A stretch of DNA of 10,485 bases from Verrucomicrobiales bacterium (GTDB lineage: Bacteria > Verrucomicrobiota > Verrucomicrobiia > Verrucomicrobiales > DEV007). Below are positions 1-6,786 of the stretch, piece by piece. The translations under genes were made by a program, and so were the position numbers. The DNA is taken from the NCBI GenBank assembly GCA_013003335.1, contig JABDJT010000032.1, forward strand, positions 1-10,485, written 5' to 3'. Below the pieces are notes generated by a model. It saw nothing but the letters and a program-made list of their open reading frames with translations. It was not told the DNA's origin and searched no databases. Numbering within the stretch: position 1 is the stretch's first letter; every line of letters starts with the position of its first letter.

Positions 1-42
1 GCCGCTCAGAAAGATCCCGCGGATGTGCTGCGCAACGATTGA
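1..42 (+). CDS. C-terminal tail of an upstream gene (partial)
   Basis: Frame 1 from the window edge is open for 13 codons (AAQKDPADVLRND) and stops at TGA 40-42. That is 20 nt before the ABC ATPase start on the same strand, which is the spacing expected of an upstream operon partner. In LolD/MacB-like systems the partner is often a permease or a periplasmic adaptor, but this fragment is far too short to assign to any family. It carries no motif. It could also be a chance open stretch, since another forward frame is also open here. Confidence 0.4.
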   Translation, partial: AAQKDPADVLRND

Positions 43-62
43 AATAAACCATCCTGTTTCTG

Positions 63-719
63 ATGAGCCAAATTCTCGAAGCCGACAATCTGACCAAGGT
101 TTTTCAAACCAAAGATGGTGATGTCCGGGCCGTGGACGGCGTGTCCTTTTCCCTGGAGCCGGGAGATTTTGTGGCGATACACGGTCCGAGTGGCTGTGGG
201 AAATCGACGTTGCTGTTGATGTCCGGTGCCCTGCTCTCGCCGGACGATGGAACGGTCACGATCAACGAGACCGACCCGTACAGCCTGTCCGCTGAAGCCC
301 GATCGGCGTTTCGGGGAGAGAACATCGGGTTCGTGTTTCAGCAATTTCACCTGATTCCCTATCTCAGTGTGCTGGATAACATTCTCGTGAATGAACTCGC
401 GGCGAACGGAAGCAGTGATGACGATTGGCCGCTGCAGGCGGAGATCCTTCTCGAAAAATTCCAGCTTGGGCACCGGAAGAATCATGTGCCGTCGCGCCTG
501 AGCGTTGGCGAACAGCAGCGGGTGGCTCTCGCCCGGGCCCTGTTGCGAACCCCGGCACTCATTCTCGCCGACGAACCGACCGGTAATCTCGATCCGGAGA
601 ACTCGCAAATCCTGCTCGATCATCTTGGAGAATTTGCCGCCGGTGGCGGGGCCGTTTTGATGGTGACGCATGACGATCGGGCGCGTGAAGCAGCCAGTCG
701 TTCGATCGATCTCTCGTGA
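63..719 (+). CDS. ABC transporter ATP-binding protein, LolD/MacB-like
   Basis: This is the cytoplasmic ATPase subunit of an ABC system; it binds and hydrolyses ATP to drive a separate membrane permease. All nucleotide-binding motifs are visible in 218 residues: Walker A GPSGCGKST (41-49), Q-loop in GFVFQQF (Gln93), signature LSVGEQQR (146-153), Walker B ALILADEP with catalytic Glu171, D-loop GNLD and H-loop VTHD (His203). The FVFQQFHLIPYLSVLDN stretch and overall length match the LolD/MacB/FtsE-like class, which works in lipoprotein release, efflux or envelope remodelling; the substrate cannot be told. The signature has Val and Glu where LSGGQ has Gly and Gln. The protein ends about 15 residues after the H-loop, so the usual C-terminal strand is short. 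ATG 63 is the first good start; no Shine-Dalgarno is seen. No permease gene is in the window, so it should lie upstream, as the convergent neighbour is unrelated. Confidence 0.93.
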   Translation: MSQILEADNLTKVFQTKDGDVRAVDGVSFSLEPGDFVAIHGPSGCGKSTLLLMSGALLSPDDGTVTINETDPYSLSAEARSAFRGENIGFVFQQFHLIPYLSVLDNILVNELAANGSSDDDWPLQAEILLEKFQLGHRKNHVPSRLSVGEQQRVALARALLRTPALILADEPTGNLDPENSQILLDHLGEFAAGGGAVLMVTHDDRAREAASRSIDLS

Positions 720-2021
720 TCAGCTTTGCTTCTCGCGGATCGCGTACAGAAACTGTTCACCCCGCAGATAAATCGTGTCGCCGACGATTGCCGGAGTCGC
801 GCTGAACCGGTCATCCAGCACATTCACACCGAGCGGCTTCGGTGTCGGGTCCGTGCTGATCACCATCGTGACACCACTCCGATCCAGGAGGTAAATCCGG
901 TCGTCGGCTGCGACGGGAGATGCATAAACTTCCCGCAAGCCCGGCAGCCGAAACGGTCCGGTCGGTTCGTCGCCGGTTTTCCCCTCGACCCGCGACAGCA
1001 CGCCCTGGTAGTGGGAGAGAAAATACAGGTAGCCGTCAACGAGCAACGGGGACGGGACGTAAGGCGTGCGGGCTGTCCGTTTCCAAATCACGTTTTCCGT
1101 GCCGGTGATATCGCCCATGGCACCGTCGAGCTTGATACCGAGCATGGCTTTTTTGACGTAGCTGCTCCCTGCGTAGACAAAGCCCTGCTCCCAAACCGGA
1201 GTCGCGACCACGTTGTCTGAAAGGCCGGAGCAATGCCAGATCACGTCACCGGTTTCCAGGTCGTATCCGCGAACAGCGGTGGTGCCGCTGACGACAAGCT
1301 GCGGTTTCCCCTCGTGCTCAATCACGATCGGGCTCGTCCAGGAAGTGCCTTCGTCCCGCTCTTTTCGCCAGACTTCGTCCCCGGTTTTCTTTTCAAACAC
1401 GACGACAAAGGACTGCTCTTCGTGATCCCAGTTCACCGCAAGGTAATCCCCGGACAGGGCCGGTGAACTGCCTTCCCCGTGGCCGTGCTTGGTAAATTGA
1501 TCTCCCAGGTCTTTCTCCCAAACCAACTTTCCTTCCGACGTCAGGCAAAAGAGTCCGTACGATCCGAAAAAGGCCCACACGTGTTCGCCATCGGTCACCA
1601 CCGACGCGGAGGCGAGCGAACCGGATTCGTGGCCGCCTTCGTGAGGGAGTTTTGTGGCGACCGGAGTTTGCCAGAGAATTTTTCCGGAGTTGGCGTCGAC
1701 TGCCAGAACCTCGAAGCGGTGTTTCTGCGAGATCGGCAGATTGTTGTGCGCGCCGGGCCGGCCGCTGTATTTCGGCTCCGCCAGTTTTTCGCCGAAGGGA
1801 ATCGCAGTGGTAAGGAAAATCCGGTCCTCCCAGACAATCGGGGAGGAGTGACCGAGCCCCGGCAATTCGGTTTTCCAGGCAATATTGGTTTCTTCATCCC
1901 ACTCGACCGGCGGATCGGCATTCGGTGCGACTCCGGTGCCGAGCGGGCCCCGAAACTGCGGCCAGTGTTCCTGCGCACCGAGCGGGAGAGCGAGCGTCAG
2001 GAAAAAAAACAGGAACCGCAT
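720..2021 (-). CDS. Secreted PQQ-like beta-propeller repeat protein
   Basis: This is a predicted exported propeller protein of the PQQ-binding-like (BamB/alcohol-dehydrogenase-like) fold, 433 residues. Residues 1-17 form a signal peptide (MRFLFFFLTLALPLGAQ). The mature part opens with HWPQFRGPLGTG, the usual start of a family abundant in Planctomycetes and Verrucomicrobia. Blade motifs with the W at the end of the strand recur: LAVDANSGKILWQT (106-119), LFCLTSEGKLVWEK (157-170), VVVFEKKTGDEVW (206-218), VRGYDLETGDVIW (250-262) and, more loosely, ENVIWKRT (309-316). No catalytic residues of quinoprotein dehydrogenases are evident, so a binding or scaffold role is as likely as enzyme activity. 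I chose ATG 2021 because it begins the signal peptide; an in-frame TTG at 2033 would add MFGI and lie inside the repeat element. The gene follows the hydrolase at 2073-4058, separated only by a 43-bp repeat. Its stop abuts the stop of the ABC gene on the other strand. Confidence 0.9.
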   Translation of the reverse strand: MRFLFFFLTLALPLGAQEHWPQFRGPLGTGVAPNADPPVEWDEETNIAWKTELPGLGHSSPIVWEDRIFLTTAIPFGEKLAEPKYSGRPGAHNNLPISQKHRFEVLAVDANSGKILWQTPVATKLPHEGGHESGSLASASVVTDGEHVWAFFGSYGLFCLTSEGKLVWEKDLGDQFTKHGHGEGSSPALSGDYLAVNWDHEEQSFVVVFEKKTGDEVWRKERDEGTSWTSPIVIEHEGKPQLVVSGTTAVRGYDLETGDVIWHCSGLSDNVVATPVWEQGFVYAGSSYVKKAMLGIKLDGAMGDITGTENVIWKRTARTPYVPSPLLVDGYLYFLSHYQGVLSRVEGKTGDEPTGPFRLPGLREVYASPVAADDRIYLLDRSGVTMVISTDPTPKPLGVNVLDDRFSATPAIVGDTIYLRGEQFLYAIREKQS

Positions 2022-2026
2022 GATAC

Positions 2027-2069
2027 CGAACAAACAGGGTTTGTTTGGCGAATCAACCCTGTTGGTTCG
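2027..2069 (-). repeat. 43-bp palindromic intergenic element, copy A
   Basis: This is one of three 43-bp copies in the window. It fills the gap between the hydrolase stop (2073) and the propeller start codon, ending 5 nt before ATG 2021. Read on the - strand, the first 21 nt are arm CGAACCAAC, loop AGG and arm GTTGATTCG (one mismatch). The last 22 nt contain a second unit in which AAACAAAC pairs with GTTTGTTC around CCT. The two halves are also inverted copies of each other (about 17 of 21 positions), so one long hairpin or two short ones could form. By hand alignment it matches copy B at 34 of 43 positions. No T-run follows it, so it is not a standard terminator. Confidence 0.85.
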
Positions 2070-2072
2070 TTT

Positions 2073-4058
2073 TCACTTCCAGGATTCGTCGAAGAATCCG
2101 GAAGCAACGATTTTTCCCGGTGCCAGGTTGTCCGGGTCCGTCCCGAGATGGATCACCGCCCAATCCGGCAACTTCGGGTTCTGGAGGGAATTGGTCCGGT
2201 CGTGACCTTCGCGGAATGTCAGGCCGGAATTGATGACGATGTATCGCTCCGGTTGAATCGGATTCGGGTAAATCAAAACGGGGACGTGAGTTTTGGGATC
2301 GTAGGTCCGGCCACCAATCTGAAGGGTTTCATCGGTCCAGGTGATCACGTTACCCATCTGTTCGATCACTTCGGCGATCAGGAGATTGGAAGAGGGATCG
2401 CCCCAGAGAATCAAATTGGCTTCCGCGGCATCGACACTGTCGACATCTTCGGATTCCTTGGATTCAAATTCGCCGCGCATCAGCTCGCGCCAGCGGTGGG
2501 TGAAATGATCGAGTTCAAAGTCGACCCAGCGGTTGAGAAGGAGATTGCCCCCCTTGCTGTCGGGCGGGACCACGAGAAACCGGCTCAAAAACGCATCATC
2601 GATCGGGCCCTGCAGGCCCGGCTGTTTTGACAGGCCCTGTGGTGTTCCCCATTTCCAGTTGCCCTCCGCATTTTTCCGGGCCGAAAGTGAAGAGACCGGA
2701 AAGCCGGGAGACACGGATTGCAGATCCTGCCCGTCGATCTTGAGAAGGAAACCGCCGATGTCCTGATCGAGAGGAGCATCAATTCGGAAGGAGGAAACAT
2801 TTTTCGTGGTCAGCGTAATTTCCGATCCCTCTTTCGGCCAGGATGCGCTGACGCGTGTGTCCTGCCAGTGCTCGTCGAGGCCGGTCAGCGTGAGCCAATG
2901 CATTTTTCCGTAGCGGAGCGTGCGGGTTTGCAGCTCGACGGTTTCCGGATGCGGATCGCGGCCCTGTTCCCAGCTTTCCTTTAACCACGACCAGATTTCT
3001 TTGACCGAATCGTCGTGATACTTGTGGCCCATGCCCGGTCCGATGATGTGTCGCAGTTCCCCGCCTTCTGCCGCGATGGCTTCCGCCATGACATCGGCCG
3101 CCTGCTTCTGCTTGTCCTCCTCGCCGGAATACGCGAGGACAGGGCCGTTGAACAGGTTCCGCGTGTAATTTGGGACATCGTAGACGCCCCACAACGTTTG
3201 CTCGATTTCTGAAGGGAACGTCTCCGGGGTGAGTCGGTTGTAGCGGGCGGTTTCGGCGAAACCGGCCCCGGCGTGAACGGCACAAAATTGGTCGCGGTAA
3301 TGGGCTCCGATGTGCCAGGCTCCGGCGCCGCCCATGGAAAATCCGGCGAGCGCAATTTTGTCGGGATCAATGTTGTAGTCGGCTTTCACCGCTTCGATCA
3401 CTTCCAGCACATCGATTTCACCGGCGTGTTTCCACCCGACGCAATGGCGGCCGAACGGATGGACAATGATGGCGTCCTGTTGATCCGCGACTTTTCCACC
3501 GAGGGTCTGCGAGCGGGTCAGGCACCGCTGAATGAAATGAAGATCCGTGATCTTGTCGCCGCGGCCGTGAAGCCAGACGAGCAGGGGAACAGGCTTGCTG
3601 AGATCCAGGTTTTCCGGAATTTCGAGACCATAAGGCTGGGCGGATTCGTCGATCGACGACCAGTATCCGCGGACGGTCAGGCCGCGTTCTTTCAGCCACG
3701 AAGCAGTCGGCTCCAGGTTGGCCCGTTCTTTGAATCGTTCGTCGGCGAGATCGAGAATTTTCGCGGGGAGTGCGAATTCCTTATCGGAATAAAACTCGTT
3801 GTGGCGAAGAGCGTATTCCACGGCTTTCACCAGGACCGCGACATCCGCATCGTACTCTTCCCCCGAGATTTCAAACAACTTGTCCTCGAACCCGGCGAGC
3901 CGCTTCTCGATGGTTTCCCGCTCATCCGCCGGCAGGAAAATGTCGCTGATCGGCGGGATGCGACGATCAATTGCCGGAATGGGAGCGAGCGCATCCTGCC
4001 CGGGCAGGAATGCGGTAAAAAGCAGGGAAACGGTCAGTGCTGCTGTAAATCGGCTCAC
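2073..4058 (-). CDS. Secreted alpha/beta hydrolase, prolyl-oligopeptidase/esterase-like
   Basis: This is a predicted exported serine hydrolase (esterase or S9-type peptidase) of 661 residues; the substrate is unknown. Residues 1-20 are a signal peptide (MSRFTAALTVSLLFTAFLPG). Residues about 40-130 form a charged, probably helical N-terminal region. The alpha/beta hydrolase core starts at LLVWLHGRGDK (159-169, oxyanion-side HG motif). It continues through the nucleophile elbow GFSMGG (Ser241), a candidate acid in GEED (Asp315) and the catalytic His345 in GPGMGHKYH. A C-terminal domain (about 480-660) carries LQGPIDDAFLSRF, NLILWGDPSSN, LIYPNP and YIVINSGLTF, a block seen in large planctomycete and verrucomicrobial hydrolases of this type. 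The GTG start at 4058 is supported by the Shine-Dalgarno GGAGGAG 7 nt upstream and a GTGA overlap with the preceding gene, so the two are probably translationally coupled. The propeller gene lies 52 nt downstream on the same strand. Confidence 0.9.
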   Translation of the reverse strand: MSRFTAALTVSLLFTAFLPGQDALAPIPAIDRRIPPISDIFLPADERETIEKRLAGFEDKLFEISGEEYDADVAVLVKAVEYALRHNEFYSDKEFALPAKILDLADERFKERANLEPTASWLKERGLTVRGYWSSIDESAQPYGLEIPENLDLSKPVPLLVWLHGRGDKITDLHFIQRCLTRSQTLGGKVADQQDAIIVHPFGRHCVGWKHAGEIDVLEVIEAVKADYNIDPDKIALAGFSMGGAGAWHIGAHYRDQFCAVHAGAGFAETARYNRLTPETFPSEIEQTLWGVYDVPNYTRNLFNGPVLAYSGEEDKQKQAADVMAEAIAAEGGELRHIIGPGMGHKYHDDSVKEIWSWLKESWEQGRDPHPETVELQTRTLRYGKMHWLTLTGLDEHWQDTRVSASWPKEGSEITLTTKNVSSFRIDAPLDQDIGGFLLKIDGQDLQSVSPGFPVSSLSARKNAEGNWKWGTPQGLSKQPGLQGPIDDAFLSRFLVVPPDSKGGNLLLNRWVDFELDHFTHRWRELMRGEFESKESEDVDSVDAAEANLILWGDPSSNLLIAEVIEQMGNVITWTDETLQIGGRTYDPKTHVPVLIYPNPIQPERYIVINSGLTFREGHDRTNSLQNPKLPDWAVIHLGTDPDNLAPGKIVASGFFDESWK

Positions 4059-5029
4059 AGTTTCTCCTCCGAGAGCGGATCAATCCATCCGACTACCCTG
4101 TTGCCGTTCAGCAGGCATTTGTAATCAGTCGGGAACTTTCCGAAAATCGTCGAGACCTCGAAATGGACCGATACAGTGTCGTAAGAGCCGGCGAGTTCAC
4201 CCCCGACGCGTTCGCTGCCGTTCCAGCGGAAACTGGTCGCCTCTTCCACGGTAACTGTGCCGAGATCCCCGCGCGCGATGCTGGCTTTTACCGGATGAAA
4301 CCTTGGATCGCCGGTGTCATCCCACTTTCCGGCATTTGCCGTCAGGGCTGCCACTTTTTCCGGAGCTTCCTCCAGTTTTTTCTTGGCCTTGGCGCGGCTC
4401 GCCAGTACCTGCTGGGTTTTGGAGGAAACGAAATCGTTGTAACGCTTGGTGATCCGTTCCTTGAAATCCGTCTTGTCGACGTGCACTGCGGATCTCATAG
4501 CTCCGCTTCCAATTGTCAGATCGGTCCCGGACAGCGAGAGCACCTTCACTTCTGAGCCGGCGGCAATCTTGCTTTCCGCTTCGCCGCCACCGGGGAGAGA
4601 GATTTTGAATCCCACTGGTTCTTTCAGTGACACCGCTGACGGATAGGCGCGCGGCGGAACGCTGTTCCAGTTGTCCACGATTTGCATCAACGGGAGAATG
4701 ATCGGCATCGGATATTGCGCTTCGACGAGCTTGTCGATTTCAGACTTCGGTGGCTCCGCCTTCGGTTGCGCCTTGGCGGCATTTTGATTCGTTTTCGGCT
4801 GCGTGTTCTGATTCGTGGATTTCGCAACGGGAGCTTTCTGAGCCTGCCGGGCTTTCTCTTCCCGTTCCTGCCTGGCTTTTTCCGCCAGGAGCCGGTCTTC
4901 ATCGTCCCCGATCACACCGACTTTCTCAAAAATCGGACCGAGAAACGGCTTCAGATGCGGATCATAAAGCAGGTAACCACCGCCGATGACGAATGCGATG
5001 AGGAGGAGAAAAATGACGAATTTTTTCAT
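4055..5029 (-). CDS. Membrane-anchored protein of unknown function with possible SH3-like segment
   Basis: I do not recognise a family for this 324-residue protein. Residues 4-22 are a single hydrophobic segment (signal anchor or uncleaved signal). Residues 42-66 are strongly charged and likely coiled (EDRLLAEKARQEREEKARQ). Residues 67-95 are a low-complexity Q/N/K/P/A linker, which fits a protein tethered to the inner membrane and reaching into the periplasm. Residues about 130-190 look like an SH3-type beta barrel (AVSLKEPVGFKISL, then GSEVKVLSLSGTDLTI, then AVHVDKTDF); this is a weak call. Residues 190-235 are helical and lysine-rich, and the C-terminal 90 residues are beta-rich (HPVKASIARGDLGTVTV, SVHFEVSTIFG, RVVGWIDPLSEEKL). 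It starts the three-gene - strand unit and overlaps the hydrolase gene by 4 nt, so it may anchor or assist that exported hydrolase. ATG 5029 has no evident Shine-Dalgarno. Confidence 0.85.
   Translation of the reverse strand: MKKFVIFLLLIAFVIGGGYLLYDPHLKPFLGPIFEKVGVIGDDEDRLLAEKARQEREEKARQAQKAPVAKSTNQNTQPKTNQNAAKAQPKAEPPKSEIDKLVEAQYPMPIILPLMQIVDNWNSVPPRAYPSAVSLKEPVGFKISLPGGGEAESKIAAGSEVKVLSLSGTDLTIGSGAMRSAVHVDKTDFKERITKRYNDFVSSKTQQVLASRAKAKKKLEEAPEKVAALTANAGKWDDTGDPRFHPVKASIARGDLGTVTVEEATSFRWNGSERVGGELAGSYDTVSVHFEVSTIFGKFPTDYKCLLNGNRVVGWIDPLSEEKL
4061..4070 (-). promoter_or_regulatory. Shine-Dalgarno for the hydrolase GTG start
   Basis: On the - strand GGAGGAGAAA precedes GTG 4058, with 7 nt between GGAGG and the start codon. 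It lies inside the end of the upstream coding sequence. It decides the GTG start. It is also the only strong ribosome binding site I see in the window, which points to reinitiation or coupled translation across the 4-nt overlap. Confidence 0.75.
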
Positions 5030-5083
5030 AGCTGAACTTTACCGAATAATGCTGAACCTGCTGGAATTCAAGACACGATCGCA

Positions 5084-5126
5084 CGAACCAACAGGGTTGG
5101 TTCGATGAACGTACCCGGTTGATTCG
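5084..5126 (+). repeat. 43-bp palindromic intergenic element, copy B
   Basis: This copy lies in the 123-nt divergent gap between the anchored-protein gene (- strand) and the GH16 gene (+ strand), ending 26 nt before ATG 5153. The first 21 nt are a perfect hairpin: arm CGAACCAAC, loop AGG, arm GTTGGTTCG. The second part, beginning ATGAACGTACCC and ending GTTGATTCG, is an imperfect inverted copy of the first (about 16 of 21 positions). It has the same orientation towards the adjacent start codon as copies A and C. The rest of the gap shows no convincing promoter; TTGAAT followed by TATTCG on the - strand at 17-nt spacing is weak. Confidence 0.85.
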
Positions 5127-5152
5127 AATTCGGATCGGGCGGACTGTTGAGA

Positions 5153-5947
5153 ATGAACGGCGTTTTCCCCCGATTCCCGGTTTTGATCCTGGTAGTAGCC
5201 ACGGTTGCCATTCTGGCATGGGGACAGCAGAAACAGCCGGTTGAAGTAGATCCCGAAGTCTGGAAGCTGACTTTTGTGGATGAATTCGACGGGGGAAAGT
5301 TGGACCGGGAAAAGTGGAATCCGTATGACCCGTGGGAAGTGGTGCGGAACGGCGAATTGCAGGGGTATGTTCCCAACTCGATATTTTTTAAGGACGGGGT
5401 TCTCCGGATTCGTGCTTCCAAACAGCAGTCTCTCTATGACGGCGAGACGCGCGCCTACAGTTCCGGAATCATCACGACAAAGTCCAAATTCTCGCAGAAG
5501 TACGGGCGCTTTGAGATTTGTTGCAAGGTTCCGAAGGGAAAAGGACTGTGGCCGGCTTTCTGGATGCTTCCCGAGCCGCTGGCCTGGCCGCCGGAAATTG
5601 ACGTGATGGAGCTGCTCGGCCATGAGACCAACGTGGCCTACCTGACTCACCACTGGCCCCACCCGAGGTTGAAGGACGAATCCGAATCGATCACGAAAGA
5701 TTTCAAAGGACCGGACTTTTCAGCCGGTTTCCACACTTTCGCCGTGGAATGGGAGCCGGATGAAATCCGCTGGTTTGTGGACGGCGTTCAGCGGCATCGG
5801 GCAAAAAAACAAATCCCTGATGTTCCGATGTTTCTCCTCGTCAATCTGGCGGTGGGAGGCGGCTGGCCCGGGAATCCGAATGAAAAGACTGAGTTTCCCG
5901 CCTATTTCGAAGTGGATTACGTGAAGGCTTGGAAAAAAATCCGATAA
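5153..5947 (+). CDS. Secreted glycoside hydrolase family 16, probable beta-glucanase
   Basis: This is a predicted exported retaining endo-glucanase of family GH16 (laminarinase/lichenase-like), 264 residues. Residues 8-24 are a hydrophobic signal or anchor segment (FPVLILVVATVAILAWG). The GH16 jelly-roll is complete. FVDEFDGGKLDREKW (41-55) is the usual N-terminal strand, YSSGIITTKSKFSQKYGRFE (102-121) precedes the cleft, and LWPAFWMLP (132-140) follows. The active-site signature is PPEIDVMELLG, with nucleophile Glu148, Asp150 and acid/base Glu153. HTFAVEWEPDEIRWFVDGV (194-212) and a C-terminal YFEVDYVKAW close the domain. The EIDVMELLGHE form suggests the laminarinase-like subgroup, but the exact beta-1,3 or mixed-linkage substrate is inferred. 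No carbohydrate-binding module is attached. ATG 5153 places the hydrophobic segment correctly; TTG 5147 would add two residues. No Shine-Dalgarno is seen. The gene is transcribed away from the hydrolase/propeller unit. Confidence 0.95.
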   Translation: MNGVFPRFPVLILVVATVAILAWGQQKQPVEVDPEVWKLTFVDEFDGGKLDREKWNPYDPWEVVRNGELQGYVPNSIFFKDGVLRIRASKQQSLYDGETRAYSSGIITTKSKFSQKYGRFEICCKVPKGKGLWPAFWMLPEPLAWPPEIDVMELLGHETNVAYLTHHWPHPRLKDESESITKDFKGPDFSAGFHTFAVEWEPDEIRWFVDGVQRHRAKKQIPDVPMFLLVNLAVGGGWPGNPNEKTEFPAYFEVDYVKAWKKIR

Positions 5948-6008
5948 AGCTATAATTTTCAAAAAATCAATAAGTTTTATTGACTATTAAGAAAAGTTAA
6001 GTTTATTG
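5929..6008 (+). promoter_or_regulatory. Candidate tandem promoters for the outer-membrane protein gene
   Basis: The stretch between the GH16 stop and the barrel gene is markedly AT-rich compared with its surroundings. Two sigma-70-like candidates can be read. One is TTGGAA (5929-5934), 16 nt, then a perfect TATAAT (5951-5956), overlapping the end of the GH16 gene. The other is TTGACT (5980-5985), 17 nt, then TTTATT (6003-6008). Either gives a leader of roughly 50-100 nt before ATG 6064. Which is used, or whether both are, cannot be told. I see no Shine-Dalgarno before the ATG. Confidence 0.5.
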
Positions 6009-6063
6009 GCTGGGATTAGACGAATTCGGGAATTCCCGAGAATCATCTTCAACCTGCCAACTC

Positions 6064-6723
6064 ATGAAAAACCTGCTCGCGATTGCAATCGCCCTTGTCG
6101 TGTTTGGAGGCTCCGTATTCGCTGAAGGATACCGGATGCACTCATCGAAGTCTGTCATTTCGCCGAAACGCGTGATTGGTCCGCCCGCTCCGGAAGAACC
6201 CTGTTTCACCTATGACTTTATCGATCTCGGATATGTCTATCGAAACCAGGGTCCCTTTTGGGCTGAAGACGGCCACGGTGGTGGTATCGATTTTTCCTAC
6301 GGAATCGCCGGCCCACTTTACCTGACCGCATCCTACGACTACCTCGATACCAAGTATGAATTTGGTTGGCGTCCGGGCGGCACGACGCAGAATGTTGCCG
6401 CGGGACTCGGAATTTATCACGAGGTGGCGGAATGCCTGCACTTCACCCTGGAAGGGGGAGCTCTTTACAGCGATATCGAGATTGATCACGTTGCGACCCA
6501 CGAAGACTGGGGCTGGTATGTCGGCCCGGGCGTGCGCGCCAAGTTCATCAAGGGCGTTGAGATTTTTGGAAACGTCTACTACGGCGAAATTCGCGATGAC
6601 GAAGGCTGGTCCTACAACACCGGCCTCGTGATTGATGTGACGCACAACGTAGCTCTGAAGCTGGCCGGTTCGTTTGATGACGATGCCGAGACCTATTTCG
6701 CGGGCCTGCGCTTCAATTTCTAG
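6064..6723 (+). CDS. Small outer-membrane beta-barrel protein
   Basis: This is a predicted outer-membrane porin-like or structural barrel of 219 residues; its ligand is unknown. Residues 1-20 are a clear signal peptide ending GGSVFA before EGYRM. After a proline-rich stretch (about 30-47) come alternating amphipathic strands rich in Tyr, Phe and Gly: FTYDFIDLGYVYR (48-60), IDFSYGIAGPLYLTASYDYL (75-94), VAAGLGIYHEV (111-121), LHFTLEGGALYSD (125-137), WYVGPGVRAKFI (151-162), VEIFGNVYYGEI (165-176), YNTGLVIDVTHNVALKLAGSF (184-204). The protein ends YFAGLRFNF with a terminal Phe, the usual Bam recognition signal of barrel proteins. The strand count fits roughly eight strands, the OmpA/OmpW-size class. 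Own AT-rich promoter region upstream and terminator downstream suggest a single-gene transcript. Confidence 0.88.
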   Translation: MKNLLAIAIALVVFGGSVFAEGYRMHSSKSVISPKRVIGPPAPEEPCFTYDFIDLGYVYRNQGPFWAEDGHGGGIDFSYGIAGPLYLTASYDYLDTKYEFGWRPGGTTQNVAAGLGIYHEVAECLHFTLEGGALYSDIEIDHVATHEDWGWYVGPGVRAKFIKGVEIFGNVYYGEIRDDEGWSYNTGLVIDVTHNVALKLAGSFDDDAETYFAGLRFNF

Positions 6724-6751
6724 TTCACGGCTGAACAGAAAGATCTGTAAG

Positions 6752-6783
6752 AAAGCCGGAGTGGAAACGCTCCGGCTTTTTTT
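6752..6783 (+). terminator. Intrinsic terminator after the barrel gene
   Basis: A perfect 10-bp stem (AAAGCCGGAG pairing with CTCCGGCTTT) encloses an 8-nt loop and runs into seven T residues at 6777-6783, about 30 nt after the stop. On the opposite strand the same stem lies just past the TAA stop (6787-6789) of the PLP enzyme gene, but only a short broken T-run follows there. It may therefore serve both convergent genes while working best for the + strand. Confidence 0.92.
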
Positions 6784-6786
6784 CTT

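Noticed and set aside
6..671. - strand open frame across the ABC ATPase
   Set aside because: The + strand frame carries every ABC motif in order, while the antisense product shows no domain and is rich in Arg, Gln and His as shadows often are.
2027..2069. The 43-bp elements as ordinary Rho-independent terminators
   Set aside because: None is followed by a T-run on either strand, and copy B lies in a divergent region where no transcript ends.
1479..2630. Long + strand open frame antisense to the propeller and hydrolase genes
   Set aside because: It runs across two well-supported opposite-strand genes and a repeat element, has no recognisable domain, and its composition is that of an antisense shadow.
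4091..4108. Possible degenerate fourth repeat copy (ACCCTGTTGCCGTTC)
   Set aside because: It lies within the anchored-protein coding sequence, shares only a short core and lacks the second half and the dyad.
3273..4124. + strand open frame antisense to the hydrolase N-terminal half
   Set aside because: The hydrolase frame has a signal peptide, catalytic triad and Shine-Dalgarno; the antisense product has none of these.
5084..5126. The three elements as a CRISPR array or phage attachment sites
   Set aside because: The copies are kilobases apart with genes between them, on different strands, and no integrase or cas gene is present.
5039..5662. - strand open frame overlapping the GH16 gene and repeat copy B
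   Set aside because: It is antisense to an intact GH16 catalytic domain and has no domain of its own.
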